From: Bradyrhizobium sp. SZCCT0148
GTDB lineage: Bacteria; Pseudomonadota; Alphaproteobacteria; Rhizobiales; Xanthobacteraceae
Reading direction: 5' to 3'
DNA: 64,000 nt
Assembly (NCBI RefSeq): GCF_018129985.1
Contig: NZ_JAFCKT010000002.1
Span: 434,001-498,000, forward strand
Below, in pieces: positions 38,263 to 46,331 of this stretch. The position numbers and the translations under genes were made by a program. The notes under the pieces were generated by a model, which was not told where the DNA came from, searched no databases, and saw only the letters and a program-made list of their open reading frames with translations. How positions within the stretch are numbered: the stretch's first letter is position 1; each line of letters begins with the position of its first letter.

Positions 38263-39237
38263 ATGATCACTCGCCGTACCGCGCTGGGCCTGCTCGCCGC
38301 CAGTCCGCTTGCAGCCACCCCGCTGTCGAAGGCGCTTGCCGCCGATTATCCGGCCCGCCCGGTGAAATGGGTGGTCGGCTATCCGCCGGGTGGCGCCACC
38401 GACATCCTGGCGCGGCTGATAGGCCAGCGGCTCTCGGAAAAGCTCGGCCAGCAGTTCGTGATCGAGAACAAGCCGGGTGCCGGCAACAACATCGGCACCG
38501 AATCGGTGATCAATGCCGAGCCTGACGGCTACACGCTGCAGCTGGTCAATCCGGCCAACTACATCAACGCCTCGCTCTACAAGAATCTCAAGTTCAACTT
38601 CGTCAACGACATCGCGCCGGTGGCCTCGTTCCAGCGCGTGCCGAACGTGATGACCGTCAACAAGGACGTGCCGGCCAAGAATGTCGCCGAGTTCATCGAA
38701 TACGTGAAGGCCAATCCCGGCAAGGTCAACATGGCCTCGTCCGGCAACGGCACTTCGGTGCATCTGTCCGGCGAGATGTTCATGGCCCTGACCGGCTGCA
38801 AGATGCAGCACGTGCCCTATCGCGGCGCGGCGCCCGCGATCACCGACATGCTCGGCGGCCAGGTGCAGGTGATCTTCGACAACATGCCCTCGATCATCCA
38901 GCACATCCGCTCGGGCTCGCTTCGCGCCATCGGCGTCACCACCACGGAACGTTCACCGCAATTGCCCGACGTGCAGCCGATCGCCGACACCGTCAAGGGC
39001 TACGAGGCCAGCGCGCTGTTCGGCATGGGTGCGCCGAAGAACACGCCGAAGGAGATCATCGCCAAGCTCAATACCGAGATCAACGCGCTGATGAAGGAGC
39101 CCGACATGACCAAGCGTCTGGTCGAGCTCGGCGGCGAGCCGCGGGTGCAGACGCCCGAGGCGTTCGGCGAGGAGATCAAGGCCGAGACCGAGAAGTGGAA
39201 GAAGGTCGTCGAGTTCGCCGGCCTGAAGGTCGAGTAG
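38263..39237 (+). CDS. Tripartite tricarboxylate transporter family substrate-binding protein (TctC/Bug)
   Basis: A 324-residue periplasmic binding protein. Residues 1-27 are a signal with a twin-arginine-like start (ITRRTALGLLAASPLAATPL). The mature part starts with YPARPVKWVVGYPPGGATDI and continues LARLIGQRLSEKLGQQFVIE and NKPGAGNNIGTESVINAEPD, all TctC hallmarks. Bug proteins bind carboxylates such as citrate or aromatic acids. The TctA/TctB membrane subunits are not adjacent, as is common for orphan Bug genes. Terminator at 39261-39286. Confidence 0.94.
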   Translation: MITRRTALGLLAASPLAATPLSKALAADYPARPVKWVVGYPPGGATDILARLIGQRLSEKLGQQFVIENKPGAGNNIGTESVINAEPDGYTLQLVNPANYINASLYKNLKFNFVNDIAPVASFQRVPNVMTVNKDVPAKNVAEFIEYVKANPGKVNMASSGNGTSVHLSGEMFMALTGCKMQHVPYRGAAPAITDMLGGQVQVIFDNMPSIIQHIRSGSLRAIGVTTTERSPQLPDVQPIADTVKGYEASALFGMGAPKNTPKEIIAKLNTEINALMKEPDMTKRLVELGGEPRVQTPEAFGEEIKAETEKWKKVVEFAGLKVE

Positions 39238-39260
39238 CGATCTTGTGATCGCAGCATAGG

Positions 39261-39286
39261 AGCCCTGCCGTCCGGCAGGGCTTTTT
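39261..39286 (+). terminator. Intrinsic terminator after the TctC-type gene
   Basis: AGCCCTGCC-GTCC-GGCAGGGCT is a nine-pair stem followed by TTTT, 24 bp after the stop codon at 39237. Confidence 0.92.
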
Positions 39287-39384
39287 CTTGCGTGCTTTGT
39301 TTCGCTGATCTGGAATAAAACCGCCCCGCGAAACCTGATGATAGATGGCGCCGTATCTCGGGCCGGCAGGAGAGGAGTTGGATC

Positions 39385-39663
39385 ATGCGCAAGACGCAAT
39401 TGGTGCTGCTGACGTTCGGTGCGGCGGTCCTGGCCGGCTTCGCCACCGCCACGCCCGCAGCGGCGCGGGACTACCCATGGTGCGCCCAGGGCGGGGGATA
39501 TGATTATCCCGGCGAGTGCAGCTACGACACCTATGAACAATGCCAGGCCAGCGTGTCCGGCCGGCTGCTGTATTGCGATCGCAATCCGCGATTCGCCTAC
39601 GGTCAGGGGCAGCTGGCGCAACCGCGGCCGCAGCGGCGTGTCCGGCCGGTCGCGCCGTATTGA
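39385..39663 (+). CDS. DUF3551 domain-containing small secreted protein
   Basis: A 92-residue protein with a signal peptide (QLVLLTFGAAVLAGFATATP, cleavage after AAA). The mature part is cysteine-containing and has YPWCAQGGGYDYPGECSYDT, YEQCQASVSGRLLYCDRNPR, the DUF3551 signature with four or five conserved Cys. The C-terminus is Pro/Arg/Gln-rich. The family is numerous in Bradyrhizobium and of unknown function. GAGGAG lies shortly before the ATG. Confidence 0.92.
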   Translation: MRKTQLVLLTFGAAVLAGFATATPAAARDYPWCAQGGGYDYPGECSYDTYEQCQASVSGRLLYCDRNPRFAYGQGQLAQPRPQRRVRPVAPY

Positions 39664-39733
39664 GTGAGAGCTCGCCGACAGTAGTCCGGTCTGCGCGTGG
39701 CTGAACCCCGGTTACGCGCGATGGTTTGCGTGG

Positions 39734-40975
39734 TTACCGCTTTGCGTCCGCCTGCTCTGCTGTGTTGCACGAGATCAGCATCGTGTAGGCGCGGGCATTG
39801 GTGGCGATGTCGGTGGTCTTCAGCTCGCCCTTGGGCTCCGCCGTCTGGTAGGGCACCACGGAATTGTCGAGGAAATCGCGCAGCGCGCCGGTCTTGATGG
39901 CGAAGTTGATATTCTCGGGAATATTGCCGGTTGCGACCGCAATCCGCAGATTGTCGAGCTTTCCGGCGACCACCCCGACGATCTGCCCGGTGGTGTCGAA
40001 CAGCGGGCCTCCGCTGTTGCCGGGCTGCACCGGCGCACTGATCTGCAGGAAACGCGAATCGTTGCGCATGCCACTGAGCGAGCTCACGATACCGGTCGTC
40101 ACGGTGAAGTCCGAACTCAGCAGGCCGCGGTAGGGAAAGCCGATCGCGACGACCGAATCGCCAGAACGTATCGAGCGGTCGCGGATGCGGGCCACCTCCT
40201 TGAACGTTGCAGTCGATGGCGCCTGCAGAAGAGCGAGGTCGTTGGTTGCATCGCTCGATACGACGCGCAGCGCCATTGTGGCCTCGCCCGTGAGATTGCC
40301 CTTGATGTCGCTGCAGCCCTCGATCACATGGTTGTTGGTGACGATGTGCCCGGTCGCACTGACCACGAAGCCCGTGCCGCTCTTGGGTTTGACGGGTTTG
40401 CTGGCCGGCGGGGACGCCTGCTTCTCCGCCGTGGCTGCCGGCTTCGCCGCAACCTTGGTGAAGTCGCCGGCCTTGTCGAGCCCACCGGCTTTCACTTTGG
40501 TCACGCAATTGGACAATCCCGCGATCACCGCTCCGGCAGAGGCCAGGTCGAAATTGAGCACCGTGCGGCCGCTTGTCGCGACCATCAGGTTTGCCTTCTG
40601 GAACGTGCGCACCACGTTGGTAGGCATGACCGCCGTTAGCATGTTCGGCTGATTGGCCGTAGCGAACAGCCGAGCCTGCTCTTGTCCGTCGAAGATGACG
40701 TCGATTGCGGCGTTCTCTCCTTGCTTGAAGCGATAGCTCGGACTCGCAAACGCCAGAGACCAAGTGCCCACCGCGTTGTAGCCGACGACCAGAATGACGC
40801 CGTTCAGGTACGGTGCCGTCGCGGCGCAGTGGGAAAACGCGCCAGTCTCGTCATTGCTGAAGGCGCCGCCGATCCAGTTGCCGACGTTGACGCTGCCGAA
40901 CGGCCCCGCGGCAGTCGCGGCTCCGGCGATACCAAGCTGCAAAAAACACGCGACGATGAAAGACCTAAGCCACAT
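39734..40975 (-). CDS. Trypsin-like serine protease (S1C type) with an N-terminal extra domain
   Basis: A 413-residue protein with a signal peptide (MWLRSFIVACFLQLGIAGAA). Residues about 25-175 form a domain I cannot name, with three Cys, followed by a Lys/Pro/Ala-rich linker. The protease domain begins GTGFVVSATGHIVTNNHVIE (catalytic His), continues with SDATNDLALLQAP (Asp), and has QPGNSGGPLFDTTGQIVGVV (Ser). No PDZ domain follows, unlike DegP. Periplasmic stress or signalling protease by family. It faces away from the operator-bearing cassette at 41164. Confidence 0.9.
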   Translation of the reverse strand: MWLRSFIVACFLQLGIAGAATAAGPFGSVNVGNWIGGAFSNDETGAFSHCAATAPYLNGVILVVGYNAVGTWSLAFASPSYRFKQGENAAIDVIFDGQEQARLFATANQPNMLTAVMPTNVVRTFQKANLMVATSGRTVLNFDLASAGAVIAGLSNCVTKVKAGGLDKAGDFTKVAAKPAATAEKQASPPASKPVKPKSGTGFVVSATGHIVTNNHVIEGCSDIKGNLTGEATMALRVVSSDATNDLALLQAPSTATFKEVARIRDRSIRSGDSVVAIGFPYRGLLSSDFTVTTGIVSSLSGMRNDSRFLQISAPVQPGNSGGPLFDTTGQIVGVVAGKLDNLRIAVATGNIPENINFAIKTGALRDFLDNSVVPYQTAEPKGELKTTDIATNARAYTMLISCNTAEQADAKR

Positions 40976-41080
40976 ACCAGCCCCCGGGACGCTTTTGGCG
41001 CCGCATCTTATCTGCGGAACCGGGAGCCGTGCAACCGGCAGTTGTCTGCCGCGGCGGGTCGTCTCGAAACGACTTCGGGC

Positions 41081-41108
41081 TTGTTTTTACTTTGCGAGGC
41101 CGTATACT
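41081..41108 (+). promoter_or_regulatory. Promoter of the membrane protein / winged-helix / prenyltransferase cassette
   Basis: TTGTTT (41081-41086), a 16-bp spacer and TATACT (41103-41108) give a good sigma-70-type promoter. Its -10 overlaps the palindrome at 41105-41123. A half-site copy, ACTTTGCG, lies at 41089-41096 inside the spacer. Confidence 0.6.
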
Positions 41109-41123
41109 TTGCAATACAAAGTA
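41105..41123. promoter_or_regulatory. Palindromic operator 1 (ACTTTG-N5-CAAAGT)
   Basis: TACTTTG-CAATA-CAAAGTA is a perfect inverted repeat with 7-bp arms. It overlaps the -10 of the promoter and the likely +1, so a bound protein would block transcription. The same palindrome recurs at 42177-42193. The winged-helix protein encoded two genes downstream is the obvious candidate binder (inference). Confidence 0.8.
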
Positions 41124-41163
41124 AGGGAGCGGTGCTCCCCGGTTGTACGGCAGGAGCGAGGTT

Positions 41164-41793
41164 TTGGCGTTGCCAATGCGCGATCTCGACAAGGCACTGG
41201 CCGACATCGTGGCGATCCGCAGCCAGATAGCGGCCGGTACGGCGTTCCGCGGTTACGGCCCAGCGACAATGGCCGCAACCGGCGCCGTCGCGTTGCTCAC
41301 CGCGATCCTGCAATTCTGGCTGCTGGGCGATCCCACCGGCGAGCCGCTCGGCTTCTTCGTCGGCTGGTTCATCGCCGCTGCGCTCTCCGTCCTGATGATC
41401 GGGGTCGAGATGCGCGCGCGTTCGCGCCGCCATCATTCGGGTCTGGCCGACGCCATGATCCACCAGGCGGTCGAGCAATTCCTGCCGGCAGGCGTTGCCG
41501 GTGTGCTGCTTGCGGTGGTGTTGTGGAAGTTCGCGGGCGAGACGCTGTGGCTGCTCCCCGGCCTGTGGCAGATCCTGGTGTCGCTCGGCATTTTCGCCTC
41601 CGTCCGCTCGCTGCAGCGTACTGTCGCGCTCGCCGGCGCCTGGTATTTTGTGTCCGGCTTTGCCGTGGTGGTGCTGGCGAGCCAGACCCATACGTTGTCG
41701 CCATGGACCATGGGCCTGCCCTTCGTGATCGGGCAGTCGGTGATGGCGGGCATTCTCTATGTCGCATCGGGAGACCATGATGTCGAAGATTGA
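41164..41793 (+). CDS. Hypothetical multi-pass membrane protein co-encoded with a winged-helix regulator
   Basis: A 209-residue protein with four or more predicted helices: TMAATGAVALLTAILQFWLL, GFFVGWFIAAALSVLMIGVE, FLPAGVAGVLLAVVLWKF and PWTMGLPFVIGQSVMAGIL. The N-terminal RDLDKALADIVAIRSQIAAG is a soluble helix. I chose TTG at 41164 because AGGAG ends 7 nt upstream. ATG at 41176 (MRDLDK) is the alternative. Its stop lies inside the next gene, overlapping it by 17 bp, so the two are translationally coupled. The function is unknown. It may modulate or respond to the regulator. Confidence 0.8.
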   Translation: MALPMRDLDKALADIVAIRSQIAAGTAFRGYGPATMAATGAVALLTAILQFWLLGDPTGEPLGFFVGWFIAAALSVLMIGVEMRARSRRHHSGLADAMIHQAVEQFLPAGVAGVLLAVVLWKFAGETLWLLPGLWQILVSLGIFASVRSLQRTVALAGAWYFVSGFAVVVLASQTHTLSPWTMGLPFVIGQSVMAGILYVASGDHDVED

Positions 41794-42154
41794 CAGCGCG
41801 CCCTTCTCCTATGAAGGGCTCGACCGTGTGATCCACGAGAAGGCGAGGCTCGGGCTTCTGACCTCGCTGATGGCGCATCCCAAGGGGCTGGCGTTTGCCG
41901 ACCTCAAGCAGCTCTGCGGTCTCACCGACGGCAATCTCAGCCGGCATCTCGGCGTGCTGCAGGAAGCCGGCCTCGTCGAAGTGACCAAGGGTTACGAGGG
42001 CAACCGCCCGCACACCACCTGCCGACTCACCAAGACCGGGCGCCGCCGCTTCCTCGACTATCTCGCCGTGCTCGAGCGCCTGGTGCGCGACGCCGCCAAG
42101 GCCGCCGGCCGCGAGGCGCCGCCGCTCGGCCGGCTCGGTATCGTCTCGACCTGA
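41777..42154 (+). CDS. Winged-helix transcriptional regulator (HTH_34/MarR-like)
   Basis: A 125-residue DNA-binding protein. EGLDRVIHEKARLGLLTSLM is the N-terminal helix. The winged helix-turn-helix is GLAFADLKQLCGLTDGNLSR, HLGVLQEAGLVEVTKGYEGN, then the wing RPHTTCRLTKTGRRRFLDYL. No ligand or metal-binding domain is evident, so the signal may come from the coupled membrane protein (inference). The start at 41777 has GGAGACC upstream. It is predicted to bind the paired ACTTTG-N5-CAAAGT palindromes and repress its own operon and the prenyltransferase. Confidence 0.88.
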   Translation: MMSKIDSAPFSYEGLDRVIHEKARLGLLTSLMAHPKGLAFADLKQLCGLTDGNLSRHLGVLQEAGLVEVTKGYEGNRPHTTCRLTKTGRRRFLDYLAVLERLVRDAAKAAGREAPPLGRLGIVST

Positions 42155-42176
42155 TCCCTCCCTTTTTTGACCGGAG

Positions 42177-42193
42177 ACTTTGCGATGCAAAGT
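42177..42193. promoter_or_regulatory. Palindromic operator 2 (ACTTTG-N5-CAAAGT) over the prenyltransferase start
   Basis: ACTTTGC-GAT-GCAAAGT is a perfect inverted repeat. The start codon ATG (42185-42187) lies in its centre and the Shine-Dalgarno GGAG (42173-42176) abuts its left arm. It matches operator 1 in both arms and in the 5-bp spacing. Binding could block read-through transcription, or the RNA palindrome could hide the start codon. Confidence 0.78.
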
Positions 42194-42922
42194 GATGCGT
42201 CCCGCAATGACAAGCTTCATGTCGGCATCATCATGGACGGCAACGGACGATGGGCGACGCGGCGCGGCCTGTCGCGCGCGCGCGGCCACGAGGCCGGCGT
42301 CGAGGCGATCCGCCGCATCGTCGAGGCCGCGCCAAAACAGGGCATCGGCACGCTGACGCTCTACGCCTTCTCCACCGACAATTGGCGGAGGCCGAAGGCC
42401 GAGGTCGCGGCGCTGATGACCTTGCTGCGCTTCTATCTCGCCAACGAGGTGCAGAGCCTGGTCAAGAACGGGGTACGCCTCACCGTGATCGGCCGCCGCG
42501 ACCGGTTGCCTGACGGCATCGCCAATGCGATCACGCGCGCCGAAGACGCCACCGCTGAAGGCACCACGCTGCATTTGCGCATCGCCGTCGACTATTCCGC
42601 CCGGGATGCCATCCTCAATGCCGCGGCGAAAGCCGCCGCACTGACGAGCCTCACCCGCGAAGCGTTCTCGCAGCTCGTCACCGGCGAAGCAGGCCTGCGC
42701 GACGTCGATCTCATCATCCGCACCTCGGGCGAGAAGCGGCTGTCGGACTTCCTGCTCTGGGAGGGCGCATATGCCGAGCTACACTTCACCGAACGGATGT
42801 GGCCCGAATTCGACGCCGGCGATCTCGCCGCTGCCCTGGCGTCATTCCGCAGCCGCGAGCGTCGCTTCGGCGGACTTCAGGCGATCGTGCCCGAGGAGGT
42901 GCCGTCACTCTCCGGTGTGTGA
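42185..42922 (+). CDS. Isoprenyl transferase (undecaprenyl diphosphate synthase family), probable second copy
   Basis: A 245-residue cis-prenyltransferase that adds isopentenyl units to an allylic diphosphate. The catalytic Asp is in [20 protein letters not shown] (D18). Further motifs are [38 protein letters not shown] and [20 protein letters not shown] followed by [14 protein letters not shown]. The essential uppS usually lies in the frr-uppS-cdsA-dxr cluster. This gene does not, so it is probably a paralog (inference). Start codon and ribosome site lie within and beside operator 2. It may be co-transcribed with the regulator gene, 30 bp upstream. Confidence 0.9.
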   Translation: MQSDASRNDKLHVGIIMDGNGRWATRRGLSRARGHEAGVEAIRRIVEAAPKQGIGTLTLYAFSTDNWRRPKAEVAALMTLLRFYLANEVQSLVKNGVRLTVIGRRDRLPDGIANAITRAEDATAEGTTLHLRIAVDYSARDAILNAAAKAAALTSLTREAFSQLVTGEAGLRDVDLIIRTSGEKRLSDFLLWEGAYAELHFTERMWPEFDAGDLAAALASFRSRERRFGGLQAIVPEEVPSLSGV

Positions 42923-43044
42923 GGCGCGGCACATGAAAACGAGCGGTTCGTTTTCAGCCGCATGATTGGCAGCTCCGTCCAAGCGGACGGTGCGCGGCCT
43001 CGGCTAGGTCTGCAAGTCCCAGCAACCTGCCGAAAGCATCACGC

Positions 43045-43596
43045 ATGTCACAGCTGTTTCCCGGAGCCGTCGTCAAGCCGGTCGAATTGGCCGAAGCGAA
43101 GGGCATGGTCTGCATCAGGACCGCGGGCGAATCCGATGTCGAGAGCCTCTCGGTCTATTTCACCGGCCTTTCCACGACATCGCGCAACAGGCGCTTCAAC
43201 GGCGCACGAACCGATCTCTCCGTGGTCGCGGCCGAGAGCGTCGCCAAGTCCGGCCGGCTCGACCACTTCACCTTGCTCGTCGAACTCAGACAGGAGGGCC
43301 GGGGCCGGATCATCGGCGAAGCGCGATACGCCTATGACGACGCCGTCCGACACGGCGAATTCGCCATCTCGGTCGCCGATGCCTTTCAGCGCATGGGCCT
43401 TGGCCTTCGGATGATGACGGCGATGGAAACGCGTGCGATCGATCTCGGTCACGAGATGATCGCCGCCGAGACCGCCCGGACCAATGCCGAGATGCGCGGC
43501 CTGGCGGAGAAGGCAGGCTTCAGGGATACCGGACTGGGAGACTGGCAGTCGGTCCACCTCGCGAAGCGCTTGTCGCGTCAGCCGGGCTTGCTGTAA
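43045..43596 (+). CDS. GNAT family N-acetyltransferase
   Basis: A 183-residue acetyl-CoA-dependent transferase. The acetyl-CoA-binding motif A region is FAISVADAFQRMGLGLRMMT (Q-x-x-G-x-G/A) followed by AMETRAIDLGHEMIAAETAR, and the later NAEMRGLAEKAGFRDTGLGD is motif B. The N-terminal part is the acceptor-binding side. The substrate is unknown; related acyltransferases modify small molecules or protein lysines. No clear Shine-Dalgarno precedes the ATG. It precedes the cNMP-binding gene on the same strand by 63 bp. Confidence 0.88.
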   Translation: MSQLFPGAVVKPVELAEAKGMVCIRTAGESDVESLSVYFTGLSTTSRNRRFNGARTDLSVVAAESVAKSGRLDHFTLLVELRQEGRGRIIGEARYAYDDAVRHGEFAISVADAFQRMGLGLRMMTAMETRAIDLGHEMIAAETARTNAEMRGLAEKAGFRDTGLGDWQSVHLAKRLSRQPGLL

Positions 43597-43659
43597 ATTT
43601 GAGCAAGCCCGCGGCGTGGATCGTGCTCTACTGCCGCCCGTGGCGGGAGACTTCGCAGG

Positions 43660-44145
43660 ATGCGCGCAGTTCTGAACTATTGCACGGGCGGGATCGAACG
43701 GCAGGTCAAGGCCGGGGCGGTCGTCGTCACCGAGGGCGGTACCACCGGCCATCTCTACGTGCTGATGCAGGGCAAGCTTGAAGTGCTCAAGGGCGAGATG
43801 GTGGTCGCCACCGTTACCGAGCCGGGCGCGGTGCTGGGTGAGATGTCCGTGCTGCTGGATCAGCCGCATACGGCGACGGTGCGGGCCTGCACCGACGCCG
43901 TCATCTACGAATTTGAAGATGCCGCCTCGTTCCTCAAGCAGGAGCCGGGCGTCGCGTTGCTCATCGCACAAATGCTGGCGCAGCGGCTCAACGTCGCCAA
44001 CACTTATCTCGCGGATCTCAAGCGGCAATATGCCGGGCACGGCACACACCTGGCCATGGTCGGCGAGGTGCTCCAGAGCATGATCAACCTGCCGCCTGTT
44101 GAGGTTTCGCCAGGCTCGGATCTGCAATCCGATCCAAGGATGTGA
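43660..44145 (+). CDS. Single-domain cyclic-nucleotide-binding protein
   Basis: A 161-residue protein consisting of a cNMP-binding beta-roll: VKAGAVVVTEGGTTGHLYVL, MQGKLEVLKGEMVVATVTEP, then GAVLGEMSVLLDQPHTATVR, the phosphate-binding cassette region with GE and Thr-Ala-Thr-Val-Arg. The C-terminal helices (FLKQEPGVALLIAQMLAQRL) are followed by 50 residues lacking a helix-turn-helix, so it is not a Crp-type regulator. It overlaps the convergent metallophosphoesterase gene by 62 bp. It could be a cAMP/cGMP sensor in an enzyme complex (inference). Confidence 0.87.
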   Translation: MRAVLNYCTGGIERQVKAGAVVVTEGGTTGHLYVLMQGKLEVLKGEMVVATVTEPGAVLGEMSVLLDQPHTATVRACTDAVIYEFEDAASFLKQEPGVALLIAQMLAQRLNVANTYLADLKRQYAGHGTHLAMVGEVLQSMINLPPVEVSPGSDLQSDPRM

Positions 44146-44911
44146 GCCATTCCGGCGGCGCATCGATGGGCGCGGCGGGCCGCCTTAACGGCGCGGCAAG
44201 GTCGATCCACTGCGCCTCGCCGGCCGCAAGCCAGAACGCCTTGTTCGCATCGAGGTCAAGCACGATGTAGGTCGGGGGTCGGCCGGGTTGCAAGCCCGCG
44301 TTGAAGACCCAGCTCTCGCCCAGCCGGTCGAACCACGAGCCATCCTTGATGAAGGGCGACTGGTGCACGTGGCCTGAAATCACGATCGACGGCTGGTACT
44401 GCGTGATCCATTGCACCAGCTCGACGTCGCCGAAGAAGCGCTTGCCGCCCCAGCTCGTCGGCGAATTCGCCGGTGGCGCGTGATGGGCCCAGATCCAGCG
44501 TCGCAGCCGGCCGGAAGCCGCGTCGCCGAGCTGCGCCATGAGGCGTTGCTTGACCAGCGGCCCGTCCCACCACGGGCACACCGTGAACAAGGTGTCGCCG
44601 ATGGTGAGGCTGTCGCCATCGCAGGCAATGCCGATGTCGCGCACCTCCGAAATCCAGCGTGCGATCTTCTCACCCTCTGCGTTGCGGTCGTCGAGGTCGT
44701 GATTGCCGGAGCAGAGGATCACGCGGGTCTTCGCTGCGATCAGCGCGAGGTATTTCTTCACCACCACGATCTGGGCCCGGAAATCCACCATCGAGCCGAT
44801 GTCGAGCGCGTCGCCGGCGAAGATCACGAGGTCGAATTGCGGAGCCGCGCTGACGAGCCAGTCGAGCTGCGGCAGCGAATAATGCAGGTCGGCAACGACC
44901 AGGCAACGCAT
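44084..44911 (-). CDS. Calcineurin-like metallophosphoesterase
   Basis: A 275-residue phosphoesterase with all dimetal motifs: DLH in MRCLVVADLHYSLPQLDWLV, GDALD in LVIFAGDALDIGSMVD, GNHD in VILCSGNHDLDDRNAEGEKI, then IWAHHAPPANSPTSWGGKRF, and GHVH in SIVISGHVHQSPFIKDG. It could hydrolyse phosphomonoesters or cyclic nucleotides. Beside a cNMP-binding protein that is notable, but the reaction is not established. The start at 44911 is used, and the ATG at 45106 would add an unlikely 65-residue leader. The 3' ends of this gene and the cNMP gene overlap by 62 bp. Confidence 0.92.
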   Translation of the reverse strand: MRCLVVADLHYSLPQLDWLVSAAPQFDLVIFAGDALDIGSMVDFRAQIVVVKKYLALIAAKTRVILCSGNHDLDDRNAEGEKIARWISEVRDIGIACDGDSLTIGDTLFTVCPWWDGPLVKQRLMAQLGDAASGRLRRWIWAHHAPPANSPTSWGGKRFFGDVELVQWITQYQPSIVISGHVHQSPFIKDGSWFDRLGESWVFNAGLQPGRPPTYIVLDLDANKAFWLAAGEAQWIDLAAPLRRPAAPIDAPPEWLTSLDRIADPSLAKPQQAAG

Positions 44912-45120
44912 CGAGAATCCGTTCGCGAAACTGAAAATGTCTGGGAATTTCAAAAGGCGTAAAGCAAGAAGCGGACCAGCAAGGCTGCCCCTTCGCTTCA
45001 ATTTGAAGGACAGCAAGCATGCTGCGGTCTGCGGGACATTGCAAGCCGCGGCATCTCGCGGGGCTGGACCCGTGGCGCGAATTCTGATGTCGTGGCGTGC
45101 CCTCAACCGCTCGTGTCCGC

Positions 45121-45807
45121 ATGACCTCCTTCAAGACCATCCGTGCCCGCGCCGAGAAGCGCAAGGGCGGATCCAAAGCGCTGGAAAAGTTGATGCCGGC
45201 AAAGCCGGACCTCAAGCGGCTGGCCAAGCTCGGCGACGACCGCGTCCTCGCCGAAATGACCAAGCGGGTATTTTGCGCCGGCTTTGCCTGGAGCGTGATC
45301 GAGACGAAATGGGACGGCTTCGAGGACGCCTTCCTGCATTTCCAGCCGGCCAAACTCACCTTTCAGCCCGAGGATTATTGGGAAGGCCTGCTGCGCGATG
45401 CGCGCATCGTGCGCAACGGTGCCAAGATCATGTCGGTGCGCGACAACGCCGCCTTCGTGCAGGCGATCGCGAAGGAGCATGGCAGCTTTGGCAAGTTTTT
45501 GGCGAAGTGGCCCTCGTCCGACGAGATCGGCCTGCTCGATCTCATGACCAGGCGGGGCAGCCGGCTCGGCGGCAATACCGGGCAGATGCTGCTGCGCTTC
45601 CTCGACTGGGACGGCTTTGTAACGTCCGGGGACGTGGTAGCCTGCCTGCGCGATGCCGGTCTCGACATTGCCGAACAGGTCAAGTCGAAGCGCGACCTCG
45701 CCAAGGTGCAGGCGCAGTTCAACACCTGGGCCGAAGAAACCGGCTTGCCCTACACCTATCTGTCACGAATCTGCGCGCTCTCGGTGGGCGAGAACCGCAG
45801 CGAGTAA
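45121..45807 (+). CDS. DNA-3-methyladenine glycosylase I family protein
   Basis: A 228-residue base-excision glycosylase of the Tag type. Family marks are DRVLAEMTKRVFCAGFAWSV followed by IETKWDGFEDAFLHF, NAAFVQAIAKEHGSFGKFLA, and GGNTGQMLLRFLDWDGFVTS. E. coli Tag is shorter (about 187 residues) and has a zinc-binding pair of Cys and His at its ends, which I do not see here. It would release 3-methyladenine from alkylated DNA. The start at 45121 (MTSFK) is chosen over GTG at 45097. Confidence 0.88.
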   Translation: MTSFKTIRARAEKRKGGSKALEKLMPAKPDLKRLAKLGDDRVLAEMTKRVFCAGFAWSVIETKWDGFEDAFLHFQPAKLTFQPEDYWEGLLRDARIVRNGAKIMSVRDNAAFVQAIAKEHGSFGKFLAKWPSSDEIGLLDLMTRRGSRLGGNTGQMLLRFLDWDGFVTSGDVVACLRDAGLDIAEQVKSKRDLAKVQAQFNTWAEETGLPYTYLSRICALSVGENRSE

Positions 45808-45834
45808 CCCCTCACAACGACCTGGAGAACAGCA

Positions 45835-46128
45835 ATGGCAAAAGCCTATTGGGTTGCAACCTATCGTGCGATCAAGAATCCCGATGCGATGGCGGCCTAT
45901 GCCGGCGTGTCGCGCCAGGCCATCGAAGCGGCGGGTGGCCGCGTGATCGCGCGCGGGATGCCGGCGGCCGTTTTCGAGCTCGGCCAGATGGAGCGCGTCG
46001 TTCTCATCGAGTTCGACAGCGTCGCGAGCGCCAAGGCCGCGTATGAGAGCCCGGCCTACAAGGCTGCTCACGACTTGCTCGGAGATGGTGCGGATCGCGA
46101 TATCCGGATCGTTGAAGCGGTCGATTAG
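45835..46128 (+). CDS. DUF1330 domain-containing protein
   Basis: A 97-residue dimeric alpha-beta barrel protein of the DUF1330 family: KAYWVATYRAIKNPDAMAAY, then GRVIARGMPAAVFELGQMER and VVLIEFDSVASAKAAYESPA YKAAH in the usual order. Family function is unknown. It lies 27 bp downstream of the Tag-like gene with a good ribosome site (GGAGAACAGCA before ATG), so the two are probably co-transcribed. Confidence 0.92.
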   Translation: MAKAYWVATYRAIKNPDAMAAYAGVSRQAIEAAGGRVIARGMPAAVFELGQMERVVLIEFDSVASAKAAYESPAYKAAHDLLGDGADRDIRIVEAVD

Positions 46129-46217
46129 TCCACAGCGGGCAGATCGTGTGCAGCATGTGGCAATCTCGTGCCGAGATCGCGGCGGATGCAATGCGTGATC
46201 ACGAAATAAATTTTGCC

Positions 46218-46242
46218 GGAACATTCGTAGGCTGCACCTGTT
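46218..46242 (+). promoter_or_regulatory. Candidate EcfG-type promoter
   Basis: GGAAC (46218-46222), 16 bp, then TGTT (46239-46242) differs in one base from the general stress sigma factor EcfG consensus GGAAC-N16/17-CGTT. It lies about 90 bp before the small hypothetical gene at 46332. Confidence 0.35.
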
Positions 46243-46331
46243 CGGGAGTTTGAGCCAGGCGGATAACGTCACAGGGAACGCCCGCCGGCTCAGCTCGACG
46301 AAACCCCGACGTGACAGAAACGGAGCAGCTC

